Shown in pieces: positions 15,762-25,045 of a stretch of 64,000 nucleotides of DNA. The DNA is taken from assembly GCA_040507035.1 (NCBI GenBank), contig JBEVVR010000026.1:12550-76549 (forward strand), read 5' to 3'. The stretch comes from Thiodiazotropha sp040507035 (GTDB lineage Bacteria > Pseudomonadota > Gammaproteobacteria > Chromatiales > Chromatiaceae). Both the position numbers and the translations under genes were made by a program. The notes beneath the pieces were generated by a model, which made no database searches, was not told the DNA's origin, and saw only the letters and a program-made list of their open reading frames with translations. The number at the start of each line of letters is the position of its first letter. Positions within the stretch are counted from its first letter, which is position 1.

Positions 15762-18587
15762 ATGAGAGTATTGGGAATCAAATCTAAATTACTCCTTAGC
15801 TTTATCACGGTTCTAGTCATAATTACCGGACTAAATGTAGGGTTAGCAACCTATCTGACCAATCAACAGGGTGAGCGAGAGGCCTTTGCCAGCCTGATCC
15901 GGCAATCCGTCTTGCTGCAAAATGAGCTTAAAGAGACGATTGATGATCTTAAAGCAATAGCAGAAAAAAATGTTGCCGGAAGCCACAACTTGAGCGACCT
16001 GGCCACCTTGTATGCCAAGACAGAGCATTTAATCACCTATCCTGATCAGGCTTCGAAGTATGAGCGTGGCCTACTATTCAACAAGATCATTTCACTGAAC
16101 CGGCTCAAGGTCATCCTGCAGACAGCCGATTTCTCCACTGCCGCGGTATATCTGGACAATAAGTTGAGTCATTACCTGACAACTACCGAGGCCGGCATGA
16201 ACACAATTCGTGTCGATGACAGGCCGCTGTTCAAGACAGGCCAGGATCAAGCCGGGGAGTTGCGCTTCGACAATTGGCCAAACTGGGACGAGGGCGACCC
16301 TGCTGTGTTAATCACTGACGAAATCACTCCGGTGAACCGCCCCACCATCAACTTTGACTTCACATCAAATGAGATGATGGTTTTACAAATCGTCATCCCG
16401 GTGCAGGCGATTACGCGAACGGTCATGAGAGAGAATATCACCTTAGGCTCTCCGGAAGGACTTCTGGTTGACGATCTGGCAATTGCCACGCCAGAAACCT
16501 TGAGTCAGAGCACACCCAAGCAAAACCAACCGGCTATCATCGGGGCCTTTGTGTTCAGGAAGGTCTTTGATCGGGAGTTCTTGCAAGAAATTGCCAAAAA
16601 GACTGGTTTGCTCCCGGCCCTCTATTCGCCAGATGGTGTTCACCAAATTCAACTGATCGACATGAAGATAGACGCTGCTGAGCTAGCCCAATGGGCACTA
16701 GAGAGTCAGGAGATAGTTGACCGACAGATCCATCAGCACACCATTGAGGTAGATCGGGATTCATATTATCAGACCCTATCGCTGTGGCGATTTGATGAAC
16801 AACCCCGGCTGATTATCGGCTTTTCTCAGTCAACCGCCAGCACTTTACAAAAAGTACGTGAAACGGTAACCGGACTGATAACCATAGCAGGACTGGTACT
16901 GCTGGTCGGCACTACTTTGGGCTATCTTCTTTTCGACCGTCTGGTGAAACCGATACGAACGCTTACCGCAGCGGTCTCGAATATTGGGCTGAACATTCAA
17001 CGGGAAAAACAGGGCCAGGCAGCAAAACCTATCTCTTCAGATAAGTTGGTCGGAATTGACCTCCACACCAATGATGAAGTGGGACAACTGGCCACCGCCT
17101 TTAACACGATGAGTCGTGAACTCCGCCTATCCTTTGAAACCCTTGAGCAGCGAGTGGTGGAACGAACCGAGGAACTACAGCGCGCCAAGGATCAAGCGGA
17201 AGCCGCGAATAAGGCAAAAAGCGTCTTCCTGGCCAACATGAGTCACGAATTGCGAACTCCTCTGAACGCGGTACTCGGCTTTTCCCAGGTGATGAGGAAT
17301 TCTCCGGATGTCACACCCAGCCAGACAGAGAACCTAAACATCATTACCCGTAGCGGTGAACACCTGCTAAACCTGATCAACAACGTACTCGATATCTCCA
17401 AGATCGAATCCGGACGGGTGGAGCTGGAAGAGTCCCACGTCTATCTATACAGATTACTGGAAGAGATAAAATCGCTGATGTACGTGCGCGCGCATGGGAA
17501 AGATCTGGTTCTCACCCTGGAGCAATCCCCGGATCTGCCCGGACACATAAATGCCGACGCCAGCAAGTTACGACAGGTACTGATCAACCTGGTGGGAAAC
17601 GCCATCAAATACACCCCAAGCGGCGCTGTCGCCATGCGGGCCATGGTCACGGAAAAGCAAAACTCGATACCAATGCGTTTACGCTTCGAGATCGAGGATA
17701 CCGGCCCCGGTATGAAAGAGGAGGACCGGGAAAGAATATTCTCTCCCTTTGAACAATTGGATAACCGCGAAACCTTCGAAACCGGTACCGGATTAGGGCT
17801 TTCCATCGCAAAACAGTATGTGGAGCTAATGGGCGGCATGATCGGTGTCGACAGTGAATGGGGCAAGGGTTCAATCTTTTATTTTGAAATTCCGGTGGAG
17901 GTTGTCACCGCTGTAGCCAGCACGGTTGAACCACAGCACGGCAGGGTCCTTGGGTTGGCAGAAGGAGAGCGTACTCGTCGCCTGCTCATCGTTGAGGATC
18001 AGCCGGAGAACCGTCTGTTGCTTCACAAGTTGCTTGCCCCCCTTGGCTTTGAGCTGCAAGAAGCCGTCAATGGACAGCAGGCAGTCGATCTTTCCAAGCA
18101 GTGGCATCCACACCTGATTTTCATGGACATACGTATGCCACTCATGGACGGTTTGGAGGCAACCCGCCGGATCAAGGCAATGGATATTGGTATACAAACA
18201 AAAATTGTCGCCCTTACCGCCCATGCATTGGAAGAGGAGCGGCGCGATATCCTCGCCGCGGGTTGTGATGATTTCATCCGCAAGCCATATAAAGATAACG
18301 AGATATTCGATACCCTGACAAAACACCTCAATGTCCGTTTTGACTATGAAGGAGAGGCGAGTGCCGTGGTCGACGCTAAAATACCGCTGACAGCGGCAGC
18401 AGTGGCCGAGCTACCCGACAAGTTGCGTAATGACTTGAAACAAGCGCTTTTGCGACTTGATACCGATGAGATCAACAAGGCGATAGTTGCCATACGGGCC
18501 CATGACACGGATACAGCGAACGCATTGGATGCGGTGGCCAAGGATCTGCAATACGGTCGTATTCTACATTTGATCGAGGCCTCTTAG
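15762..18587 (+). CDS. Transmembrane hybrid sensor histidine kinase
   Basis: GTG 15759 and ATG 15762 are adjacent possible starts; the latter gives 941 residues. Order: transmembrane helix (about 8-30), a large periplasmic sensor region of about 335 residues (Cache-like by size and position), a second transmembrane helix (about 369-391), HAMP, HisKA with His495 in FLANMSHELRTPLNAVLGF, HATPase with NLVGNAIKYT and GTGLGLSIAKQYVELMGG, and a receiver with Asp789 in IFMDIRMPLMDG. A roughly 70-residue C-terminal segment lacks an obvious HPt histidine motif. The gene follows the solute-binding genes within 30 bases, suggesting that sugar-loaded binding proteins or free sugar are sensed. Its C-terminus is duplicated as a remnant at 9541-9721. 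The downstream output is probably the next gene or a distant regulator. Confidence 0.92.
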   Translation: MRVLGIKSKLLLSFITVLVIITGLNVGLATYLTNQQGEREAFASLIRQSVLLQNELKETIDDLKAIAEKNVAGSHNLSDLATLYAKTEHLITYPDQASKYERGLLFNKIISLNRLKVILQTADFSTAAVYLDNKLSHYLTTTEAGMNTIRVDDRPLFKTGQDQAGELRFDNWPNWDEGDPAVLITDEITPVNRPTINFDFTSNEMMVLQIVIPVQAITRTVMRENITLGSPEGLLVDDLAIATPETLSQSTPKQNQPAIIGAFVFRKVFDREFLQEIAKKTGLLPALYSPDGVHQIQLIDMKIDAAELAQWALESQEIVDRQIHQHTIEVDRDSYYQTLSLWRFDEQPRLIIGFSQSTASTLQKVRETVTGLITIAGLVLLVGTTLGYLLFDRLVKPIRTLTAAVSNIGLNIQREKQGQAAKPISSDKLVGIDLHTNDEVGQLATAFNTMSRELRLSFETLEQRVVERTEELQRAKDQAEAANKAKSVFLANMSHELRTPLNAVLGFSQVMRNSPDVTPSQTENLNIITRSGEHLLNLINNVLDISKIESGRVELEESHVYLYRLLEEIKSLMYVRAHGKDLVLTLEQSPDLPGHINADASKLRQVLINLVGNAIKYTPSGAVAMRAMVTEKQNSIPMRLRFEIEDTGPGMKEEDRERIFSPFEQLDNRETFETGTGLGLSIAKQYVELMGGMIGVDSEWGKGSIFYFEIPVEVVTAVASTVEPQHGRVLGLAEGERTRRLLIVEDQPENRLLLHKLLAPLGFELQEAVNGQQAVDLSKQWHPHLIFMDIRMPLMDGLEATRRIKAMDIGIQTKIVALTAHALEEERRDILAAGCDDFIRKPYKDNEIFDTLTKHLNVRFDYEGEASAVVDAKIPLTAAAVAELPDKLRNDLKQALLRLDTDEINKAIVAIRAHDTDTANALDAVAKDLQYGRILHLIEAS

Positions 18588-18659
18588 GGTAATTTAAGAA
18601 CTGTGAGAAGACATGAGCAATGAACACTTTATAACGGTAGCAGTTATTTCGGCAAGACA

Positions 18660-21014
18660 ATGACTGAACAACCAACCACCTCACAGCCAAACACAATACT
18701 TATTGTGGATGACAACACGGCTAACCTTCACTTACTGACGAGCATTCTGAAAAGTCAAGGCTATGTGGTGTATCCCGCCTCGGACGGTAATCTCGCTTTA
18801 CGGTTTCTACGCTCTACCTTGCCTGATCTTATCCTGCTGGACATCAAGATGCCCGACATGGATGGTTTCGAGGTTTGTCATCTACTACAAAATAATGAAA
18901 AAACACGTAATATCCCCATTATTTTCATAAGTGTTCTTGAAGCGGAACAGGATAAAGTCAAGGCGTTTCAGGCAGGGGGTGTGGATTACATTGCCAAGCC
19001 GTTCCACCCCGAAGAGGTGTTAGCACGAGTGCAAAACCAGCTACGCCTACGAGAGTTGACAGAAAAGCTGGAAAATAAAGTCAGTAAGCGCACCGAAGAA
19101 CTGATGCTGGCGAATCAATACATGCACCAGGAAATAACCGAGCGCAGGCGGGTAGAGGAAGCATTACGAAACAGCGAAGCTCTATTGAATGCCACTCAAC
19201 GCCTGAGCAAGGTGGGCGGTTGGGAGTACAACGTAAAGACAGATAAATTTTTCTGGACTGAAGAACTCTACTCTATCCATGAATTAGATGTTCATACTCC
19301 CATAGACAATATACAGCAAAGCCTGGATTGTTATGACCCGAAAGATCGGCAGATAATACAGGCAGCCTTTCAAAAGGCACATGAAAAAGGCGAACCCTAC
19401 GATCTTGAGTTTCCCTTCACCACTAAAAAAGGGAATCGTCTATGGATCCGCACTGCCGCACTACCCGTTTATAAAGATAACCGGCTCGTCAGCGTTGTTG
19501 GAAGCATGATGGACATCACTGATCGAAAGCTGGCCGAGGAAGAGTTAAACCGCTACCGGGACAACCTTAAGGAAGAGGTCCAGCAACGCACCACAGAACT
19601 TGTCACGGCAAAACAAAACGCTGATAAGGCCAATCGAGCCAAAAGTGACTTTCTCGCCAACATGAGTCATGAATTACGTACTCCGCTTAATGCCATACTC
19701 GGCTTTTCCAGCCTGATGAAAAACGATCTGTCATTGACAGATGACCAAAAGCAAAATCTCGATATCATCAATCGCAGCGGCGAACACCTGCTACGTCTGA
19801 TCAACGATATACTGGACATGGCAAAGATAGAAGCCGGCCAGGTACAACTGGAAAATCAGCCGTTCGACCTGGGTGCCGTAGTACGTGATGTCACCGACAT
19901 GATGCGTATGCGTGCCGAAGAAAAGGGTCTGCAGCTTCAGGTCGACCAGTCATCGCACTTCCCACGCTACATTGTTGGTGACGAGGCCCGTCTGCGTCAG
20001 ATACTCATCAATCTTGTGGGTAATGCCATCAAATACACTCAACAGGGAGAAGTTACCTTACGCCTCGGCACCAAAAACAACGAATCTGCACATCTGATGA
20101 TCGAAGTTACTGATACCGGTACTGGTATCTCGCCAGACGATCAAAAGCATATTTTCGACCCGTTCATCCAACTGGAAGAGCGGAGTGGGGGTACGGGTAC
20201 CGGTCTCGGGTTAACAATCACGCGCCAATTCGTTCACATGATGGGTGGTATCATCAATCTGAAAAGCACTCCAGGAAAAGGCTCGGTATTCAAGATTGAG
20301 CTACCGCTTGTCGAAGCAAAGGATAGCGATATCGACAATATAGAATCAATGGAAAAGAGCAATGTTAAGGGGTTGGCCCCTGAACAGCCTGATTATCGCA
20401 TTCTAATCGTTGAAGACCAACACGAAAATCAGTTATTGCTTGCCAAGCTGATGGAATCTGTGGGCTTTCACGTCAAAGTAGCCGAAAACGGCGCTAGGGG
20501 CGTTGAACTGTTCCAGAGCTGGCACCCCCATTTCATCTGGATGGATCGTCGCATGCCGGTGATGGATGGCATGGAAGCGATGCTGCGCATCCGTGAGCTG
20601 CCTGAAGGAAAGCAAGTGAAAATCGTTGCGGTAACAGCCTCCGCGTTTATCGACCAACGCGAGGAAATGCTAGCAGCCGGCATGGACGATTATGTGCGTA
20701 AGCCCTTCAGAGTTGCCGAAATCTACGATTGTCTGTCAAAACACCTTGGAGTGAAATATCTTTATGAGGACAATCTAGAATCACAACAGCAGGATATGAC
20801 ATTAACCCCAGAGATGCTGAACGTGTTACCCGAGGATTTACTCAGTGACCTCAAGGAGGCGTTGCAAAGCCTCGAACCTGCACGAATTGAGGCAGTCATT
20901 CAGCGTATAGCAAAACAGGATCAAACATTAGAGAAGATTTTGAGTTATCTCGCCAACAACTTCAACTATCCGGCAATCCTTAAGGTTTTGCAAAAGAGCC
21001 ACTTGGCTAAATAA
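18660..21014 (+). CDS. Soluble REC-PAS-histidine kinase-REC protein
   Basis: The protein has 784 residues and no membrane segment. It contains an N-terminal receiver (Asp61 in ILLDIKMPDMDGFEV), a coiled coil, a PAS domain (about 175-290, GGWEYNVKTDKFFWTEELYS), HisKA with His337 in FLANMSHELRTPLNAILGF, HATPase (NLVGNAIKYTQQG, GTGTGLGLTITRQFVHMMGG), a second receiver (Asp629 in IWMDRRMPVMDGMEA), and a short C-terminal helical tail similar in pattern to that of the preceding kinase. It lies 72 bases after that kinase, so the pair probably forms a phosphorelay, with the N-terminal receiver a candidate acceptor. There is no DNA-binding or GGDEF output in either; the REC-PAS-PAS-GGDEF-EAL gene upstream is a possible output, but its receiver lacks the Asp. 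Confidence 0.92.
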   Translation: MTEQPTTSQPNTILIVDDNTANLHLLTSILKSQGYVVYPASDGNLALRFLRSTLPDLILLDIKMPDMDGFEVCHLLQNNEKTRNIPIIFISVLEAEQDKVKAFQAGGVDYIAKPFHPEEVLARVQNQLRLRELTEKLENKVSKRTEELMLANQYMHQEITERRRVEEALRNSEALLNATQRLSKVGGWEYNVKTDKFFWTEELYSIHELDVHTPIDNIQQSLDCYDPKDRQIIQAAFQKAHEKGEPYDLEFPFTTKKGNRLWIRTAALPVYKDNRLVSVVGSMMDITDRKLAEEELNRYRDNLKEEVQQRTTELVTAKQNADKANRAKSDFLANMSHELRTPLNAILGFSSLMKNDLSLTDDQKQNLDIINRSGEHLLRLINDILDMAKIEAGQVQLENQPFDLGAVVRDVTDMMRMRAEEKGLQLQVDQSSHFPRYIVGDEARLRQILINLVGNAIKYTQQGEVTLRLGTKNNESAHLMIEVTDTGTGISPDDQKHIFDPFIQLEERSGGTGTGLGLTITRQFVHMMGGIINLKSTPGKGSVFKIELPLVEAKDSDIDNIESMEKSNVKGLAPEQPDYRILIVEDQHENQLLLAKLMESVGFHVKVAENGARGVELFQSWHPHFIWMDRRMPVMDGMEAMLRIRELPEGKQVKIVAVTASAFIDQREEMLAAGMDDYVRKPFRVAEIYDCLSKHLGVKYLYEDNLESQQQDMTLTPEMLNVLPEDLLSDLKEALQSLEPARIEAVIQRIAKQDQTLEKILSYLANNFNYPAILKVLQKSHLAK

Positions 21015-21176
21015 CTTTTTAATTCACCTTGCGAAACCAAGATAGTCAGTCAATTTAACAAGTCAGAATGCTTTCTCCTCAGCGAACATTTCCGGCTTGT
21101 CTCTGACCCTGTTCGTGCAATCCGCCAAGTAAGAATAGCGCTCTTCAATAGTTCACAGGTAGCAGCCTTGGTCTTT

Positions 21177-21199
21177 TATTCACAAAGTGTTTGTGAATA
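21177..21199. repeat. Perfect 10-bp inverted repeat with 3-base loop
   Basis: TATTCACAAA and TTTGTGAATA are exact complements around GTG, 163 bases after the kinase stop. This could be a regulator site or a transcript-end hairpin; no T-run follows. Confidence 0.5.
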
Positions 21200-21514
21200 G
21201 CGTCGAATATTCCGTAACTGTTGTACTGTCTTGGATGGAATCCTGTATTTGTTCTTTACTCCTCATCCATTGAGCACAACAGGCTGGCCATGAAGAAATC
21301 TTCAACAAACCCTCCTTTTTTCGTCTGTATCTCACCATCCAAGAGACAGACTCAAATGGCGGCAAACTTGCTATTTCGTTCTTCCATGTGACACAATGCG
21401 TCACGCACAACTTCGATCGCTGAACCATAAAGTCCGCTAGCAATTCTGTTCTAAATTAAAAACTTTCATTGGTTTCACAGCTCAAACTGGTCGCTGCCAT
21501 AAATACCCCAACTG

Positions 21515-21535
21515 TTCATATTCAATAAATATGAA
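21515..21535. promoter_or_regulatory. AT-rich 8-bp inverted repeat upstream of the GNAT gene
   Basis: TTCATATT and AATATGAA flank CAATA, about 140 bases before the GNAT start. Form and position fit an operator; there is no direct support. Confidence 0.3.
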
Positions 21536-21676
21536 TATAATACTTAAACATGGTTCTCCCAATAATTAAATTGTACACATACATTGTAACAACATGAGAG
21601 GCTGTACCTTTACTTACATGAGGTAACAGAAGAAAGGATTTACAGCAGGCACCAGGATCTTGATAGTAATATTGCC

Positions 21677-22600
21677 ATGGACAGACAGACCGGCACCAGA
21701 CCTAGAATAGAGATAGCACGGCAGCCAAGCCTACAGCATATCATCAAGCGTTTCCCAAAAATGGTGATGCCCGCTGTCAATATCTACCTACACAAAACAG
21801 ATACAAACCTTGAGTGGGTAATCGTCGTCGCTCAAGCGGCAGACGCACAGCAAGGACTGATTGTCGCTTGTATCATGCAGCAGCAGGTAATGAGAATTGT
21901 CTCTTGGTATGTTGTGCCTGAATGCACTGATCATGGTCTTGGTCAGATGTTGCTCGCAGCACTGGAGAGCTGGTGCAGGAAACAAGAGATCAAAAGCCTG
22001 ACCCTTGACTTGAGGGACCAAACCACTTTCTATGAGAGAGCATCTCACATCTTACAGAAACAGGGATGGAGCAAGCAACGACCTCTGGTCCACCGTTTCA
22101 AAGTTGCTGCGAGCACATTGTCTAATTTAAACTGGAATAGCTTTCAACGAAGACCACGCGAAATAGAAATACTCCCATGGAATTCACTTTCACACCGTCA
22201 ATTCGAAGACCTAATGAGAAGGTACCAGGGTAACAATCAATTTCCTGCAGACATTATGCCCTTTGTTAATGAGCAGAGAATTGAAAATGCCGTCAGCCTG
22301 GGTCTATGCCGGGGCAATAGGGTCGTTGGCTGGATTATCGCCCACCAAGTGCGACCAAGCCTGATTGAATATTCAACTCTATATATCGACCCTGGGCAGC
22401 GCCAAACCGGGGCAACTATCTTGCTCTTGGGCGAAAGCTTTCAACGACTCGCTGACACCGACGTAGATTATGTTATTTTCCAGATAAAAGTCGACAATGA
22501 TCTTATGCTTAGATTTGCACGAAAACGCTTTCAGCCAATCCTGAACCAAGCAACGCTGTTTCGATGCGAAAAACCTCTTAACACTGACCACATGGATTGA
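21677..22600 (+). CDS. Tandem GNAT-type acetyltransferase
   Basis: The 307-residue protein appears to hold two GNAT folds. In the first half, RIVSWYVVPECTDHGLGQMLLAALESWCRKQ has the beta4-alpha3 acetyl-CoA loop pattern (HGLGQML). In the second half, LIEYSTLYIDPGQRQTGATILLLGESFQRL has the same shape (QRQTGATIL) followed by NDLMLRFARKRFQPI, typical of the GNAT end. There is no signal peptide. The substrate is unknown. The ribosome site is weak, so the start is not certain. It is followed after 33 bases by the FG-GAP-type gene, possibly cotranscribed. Confidence 0.7.
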   Translation: MDRQTGTRPRIEIARQPSLQHIIKRFPKMVMPAVNIYLHKTDTNLEWVIVVAQAADAQQGLIVACIMQQQVMRIVSWYVVPECTDHGLGQMLLAALESWCRKQEIKSLTLDLRDQTTFYERASHILQKQGWSKQRPLVHRFKVAASTLSNLNWNSFQRRPREIEILPWNSLSHRQFEDLMRRYQGNNQFPADIMPFVNEQRIENAVSLGLCRGNRVVGWIIAHQVRPSLIEYSTLYIDPGQRQTGATILLLGESFQRLADTDVDYVIFQIKVDNDLMLRFARKRFQPILNQATLFRCEKPLNTDHMD

Positions 22601-22633
22601 ATTCTATATAAAACCATTAATTGGATTTAACAA

Positions 22634-24949
22634 ATGGACATGATTGATACTATTTCAAGAGGTCATCCGGTACCCGGCAAACAGAGACCGCTTTTACTAC
22701 ACATCAGAAGGGCCTGTTATACATTTGGCTTTTTAGGCGCGCTATCCAATCCCATGGTAAATGCTGCCAATCCTATTGACCGCCCCAGCTCACACGCTTT
22801 CTCCATTCCAAATGAAATTGTACATAGAATTAAGGCTGGGCCGGTGATCACAACACAGGATGGCTTAGACTATCTCCAATTTATTACGTCAACCGATACA
22901 GCAGACACTTATCAGAGCATCATCGCAGGCCCAATTGACAAATTACTGGATAAAACGATTCCCTGGAATGATATCGTTTACTCCAATCACACCTTCAGGC
23001 TTGTTTCTCAAACCTACCCGCTAGGCACACTTGTCGATCTCAACAATGACGGTATCAGCACACTTATTGCAGGCTTGTCTGAATACGATATCAACCAATC
23101 ACTAACACTCATCTCTTATGATGTTTTTGACGGAGCGGTTACTCTAAATGGTCTACAGAGTGATCCGGTATTCATCGACTTCGATGATGATGATGACTTG
23201 GATATGTTCATAACAGATTTCAAATATGGTAATAGGGACTATTATGAAAACGTGGGAACGCCGGAAGGTCACTCCTTTATTTACCGTGGCGAAAACATCA
23301 ATGCCTATCTTGACCAATACGCAGAAACTCTACCACCCAGTTTTTTTGACTATTTCAACTCCCAATCTTTTTTTCAATTTCCTTACCCATTTGGATACCC
23401 ATTAATTTTTGATTTTGATGAAGACGGTGATCTCGACCTTTTGATGTTTGATGACGATGCTGGCTCACTGAGTTATTTTGAACAGGATAGATCAGCAGGA
23501 AAAACAAAATATTCAGAACCTTTCAGCACAAAACCGACTGGCTTTTTCAAAGCTTCCTGGGTTACCGATTTTGACACGGACGGTGACATGGACCTACTGG
23601 TCATTACGTCATCCGACGAATTTCTTTTTTTCGAAAGAATTAGAAACAAACCTGTCCAGTATTCAGATCCGGTTGAGATCACCAATTTCCCACAATGGTC
23701 AGGTAGTTTTTTTGGAGCACCTAACTCCGCTTCCATATCTAGAAGTAAAGAGATTTTTAACGATATTGACAATGATGGTTTTCAGGAAATGTTGGTGGTT
23801 CAAACTACTGACTACGAAAGTTTCAAACTGATTTTATTGAAAAAACGTGCAGACAACTCTTTCGAGCAACGGTTGATTTACCAGGGAAATGAAATTTATA
23901 ACCATCCTACTTACAGCCTGCAATTCATTGACGGTACGGGTGATGGGAAAGCAGACATCGCCTTACAAATAATATCCGACGACAATACTGAATCACATCC
24001 CATACTTCTTTTTGAACAACTAGGCGCTTCACAATTTTCTGCTCCTCAGTCTTTAAGCCCAACAGCATTGGGATTGAATCAGTCTTGGAGTGAAGAATTA
24101 GCCGTTGATTTTGATCAGGATGGTGACATGGATACAGTCTATAACCATAGTGTCACCTGGAATTTGGATTCTAATCCTAGCTCCATAACCAACTTCTCGA
24201 CGCGATCACATGTCGGAGAAGGCCCCAATATTCTCATTGGTGGCTTCATCATCGAAGGCGATTCACCCCAGACGGTCATCTTGCGCGGTTTGGGTCCCAG
24301 TCTGACCGACAAAGGTGTGCGGGCACCTCTAGGTGATCCTGTACTCTATCTCTTTTCTGGCAGCACTTTGATCGCACACAACGATGACTGGCAATCAACA
24401 GAAGGCGCAAACAAAATCGAAACTGCAGGTGTCGGCTTGGAACACCCCAATGAGGCTGCACTTCGTGTGCGACTTAACCCAGGCGCTTATACCGCCCATC
24501 TCAAAGGAAGTCCGGGTGATACCGGCATCGGTATTATAGCGATCGACAGCGATAACCAAATGCCGACCAACTCGTTACAGGTCAATATATCAAGCCGCGC
24601 CCAGGTTGCTGAAGGTGAAAACATAGCTATTGGCGGTTTCATCATCGAAGGCGACACACCGGTAAAAGTTCTGATACGCGGCCTGGGCCCTCATCTACAG
24701 GAGCATGGCCTGGATAATCCACTTGCGGACCCTGATATTACGTTATTCTCCGGTCAAAGCATAATCGCCAGTAACAATGACTGGATGAGCAGTAAAAATG
24801 CCTCAGAGATTGCAGCATTGGAAATTGCTCCTACACACGAGAGTGAAGCAGCGATTCTCACCGAGCTGGAACCAGGCGCATATACAGTTCACTTACGCGG
24901 CAGGTCAGGTGAAACTGGGGTGGGAATTATAGCAGTAGACCGGTTATGA
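22634..24949 (+). CDS. Secreted FG-GAP/VCBS-type repeat protein with two C-terminal beta-domains
   Basis: The protein has 771 residues. An N-terminal hydrophobic stretch (about 27-45, ending VNAA) is a probable signal, with a long positively charged lead. Calcium-loop-like repeats follow: DLNNDGIS, DFDDDDDLDMF, DFDEDGDLDLL, DFDTDGDMDLL, DIDNDGFQEML, DGTGDGKADIA and DFDQDGDMDTV, as in integrin-like beta-propellers. Two tandem repeats of about 110 residues close the protein, each with VGEG-type start, IGGFIIEGD, RGLGP, DP-LFSG, NDDW/NNDW and PGAYT-HL-G-GDTGIGIIA. A secreted or cell-surface adhesive or binding role is likely; no enzyme motif is seen. Base composition is AT-richer than the core genes. 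Confidence 0.82.
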   Translation: MDMIDTISRGHPVPGKQRPLLLHIRRACYTFGFLGALSNPMVNAANPIDRPSSHAFSIPNEIVHRIKAGPVITTQDGLDYLQFITSTDTADTYQSIIAGPIDKLLDKTIPWNDIVYSNHTFRLVSQTYPLGTLVDLNNDGISTLIAGLSEYDINQSLTLISYDVFDGAVTLNGLQSDPVFIDFDDDDDLDMFITDFKYGNRDYYENVGTPEGHSFIYRGENINAYLDQYAETLPPSFFDYFNSQSFFQFPYPFGYPLIFDFDEDGDLDLLMFDDDAGSLSYFEQDRSAGKTKYSEPFSTKPTGFFKASWVTDFDTDGDMDLLVITSSDEFLFFERIRNKPVQYSDPVEITNFPQWSGSFFGAPNSASISRSKEIFNDIDNDGFQEMLVVQTTDYESFKLILLKKRADNSFEQRLIYQGNEIYNHPTYSLQFIDGTGDGKADIALQIISDDNTESHPILLFEQLGASQFSAPQSLSPTALGLNQSWSEELAVDFDQDGDMDTVYNHSVTWNLDSNPSSITNFSTRSHVGEGPNILIGGFIIEGDSPQTVILRGLGPSLTDKGVRAPLGDPVLYLFSGSTLIAHNDDWQSTEGANKIETAGVGLEHPNEAALRVRLNPGAYTAHLKGSPGDTGIGIIAIDSDNQMPTNSLQVNISSRAQVAEGENIAIGGFIIEGDTPVKVLIRGLGPHLQEHGLDNPLADPDITLFSGQSIIASNNDWMSSKNASEIAALEIAPTHESEAAILTELEPGAYTVHLRGRSGETGVGIIAVDRL

Positions 24950-25045
24950 CAACCGATAAACAATGCCACCTGGGGACGATTAAATTAATATATTAATTAG
25001 CAGCTGTTTATGGCAAATGATCCTGACAATCATATCTGAAAGCAT

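Larger units (their letters stand above)
21015..21676. other. Intergenic region with two inverted repeats, no supported gene
   Basis: These 662 AT-rich bases hold an 87-codon minus-strand frame (21180-21443) that I do not consider coding. Two inverted repeats stand out and are listed separately. This is where composition shifts to the AT-richer accessory stretch that continues to about 28.8 kb. Confidence 0.5.

Noticed and set aside
21180..21443. 87-codon minus-strand frame in the gap after the second kinase
   Set aside because: It has no ribosome site, no family resemblance and a Cys/Trp-rich composition typical of chance translation.
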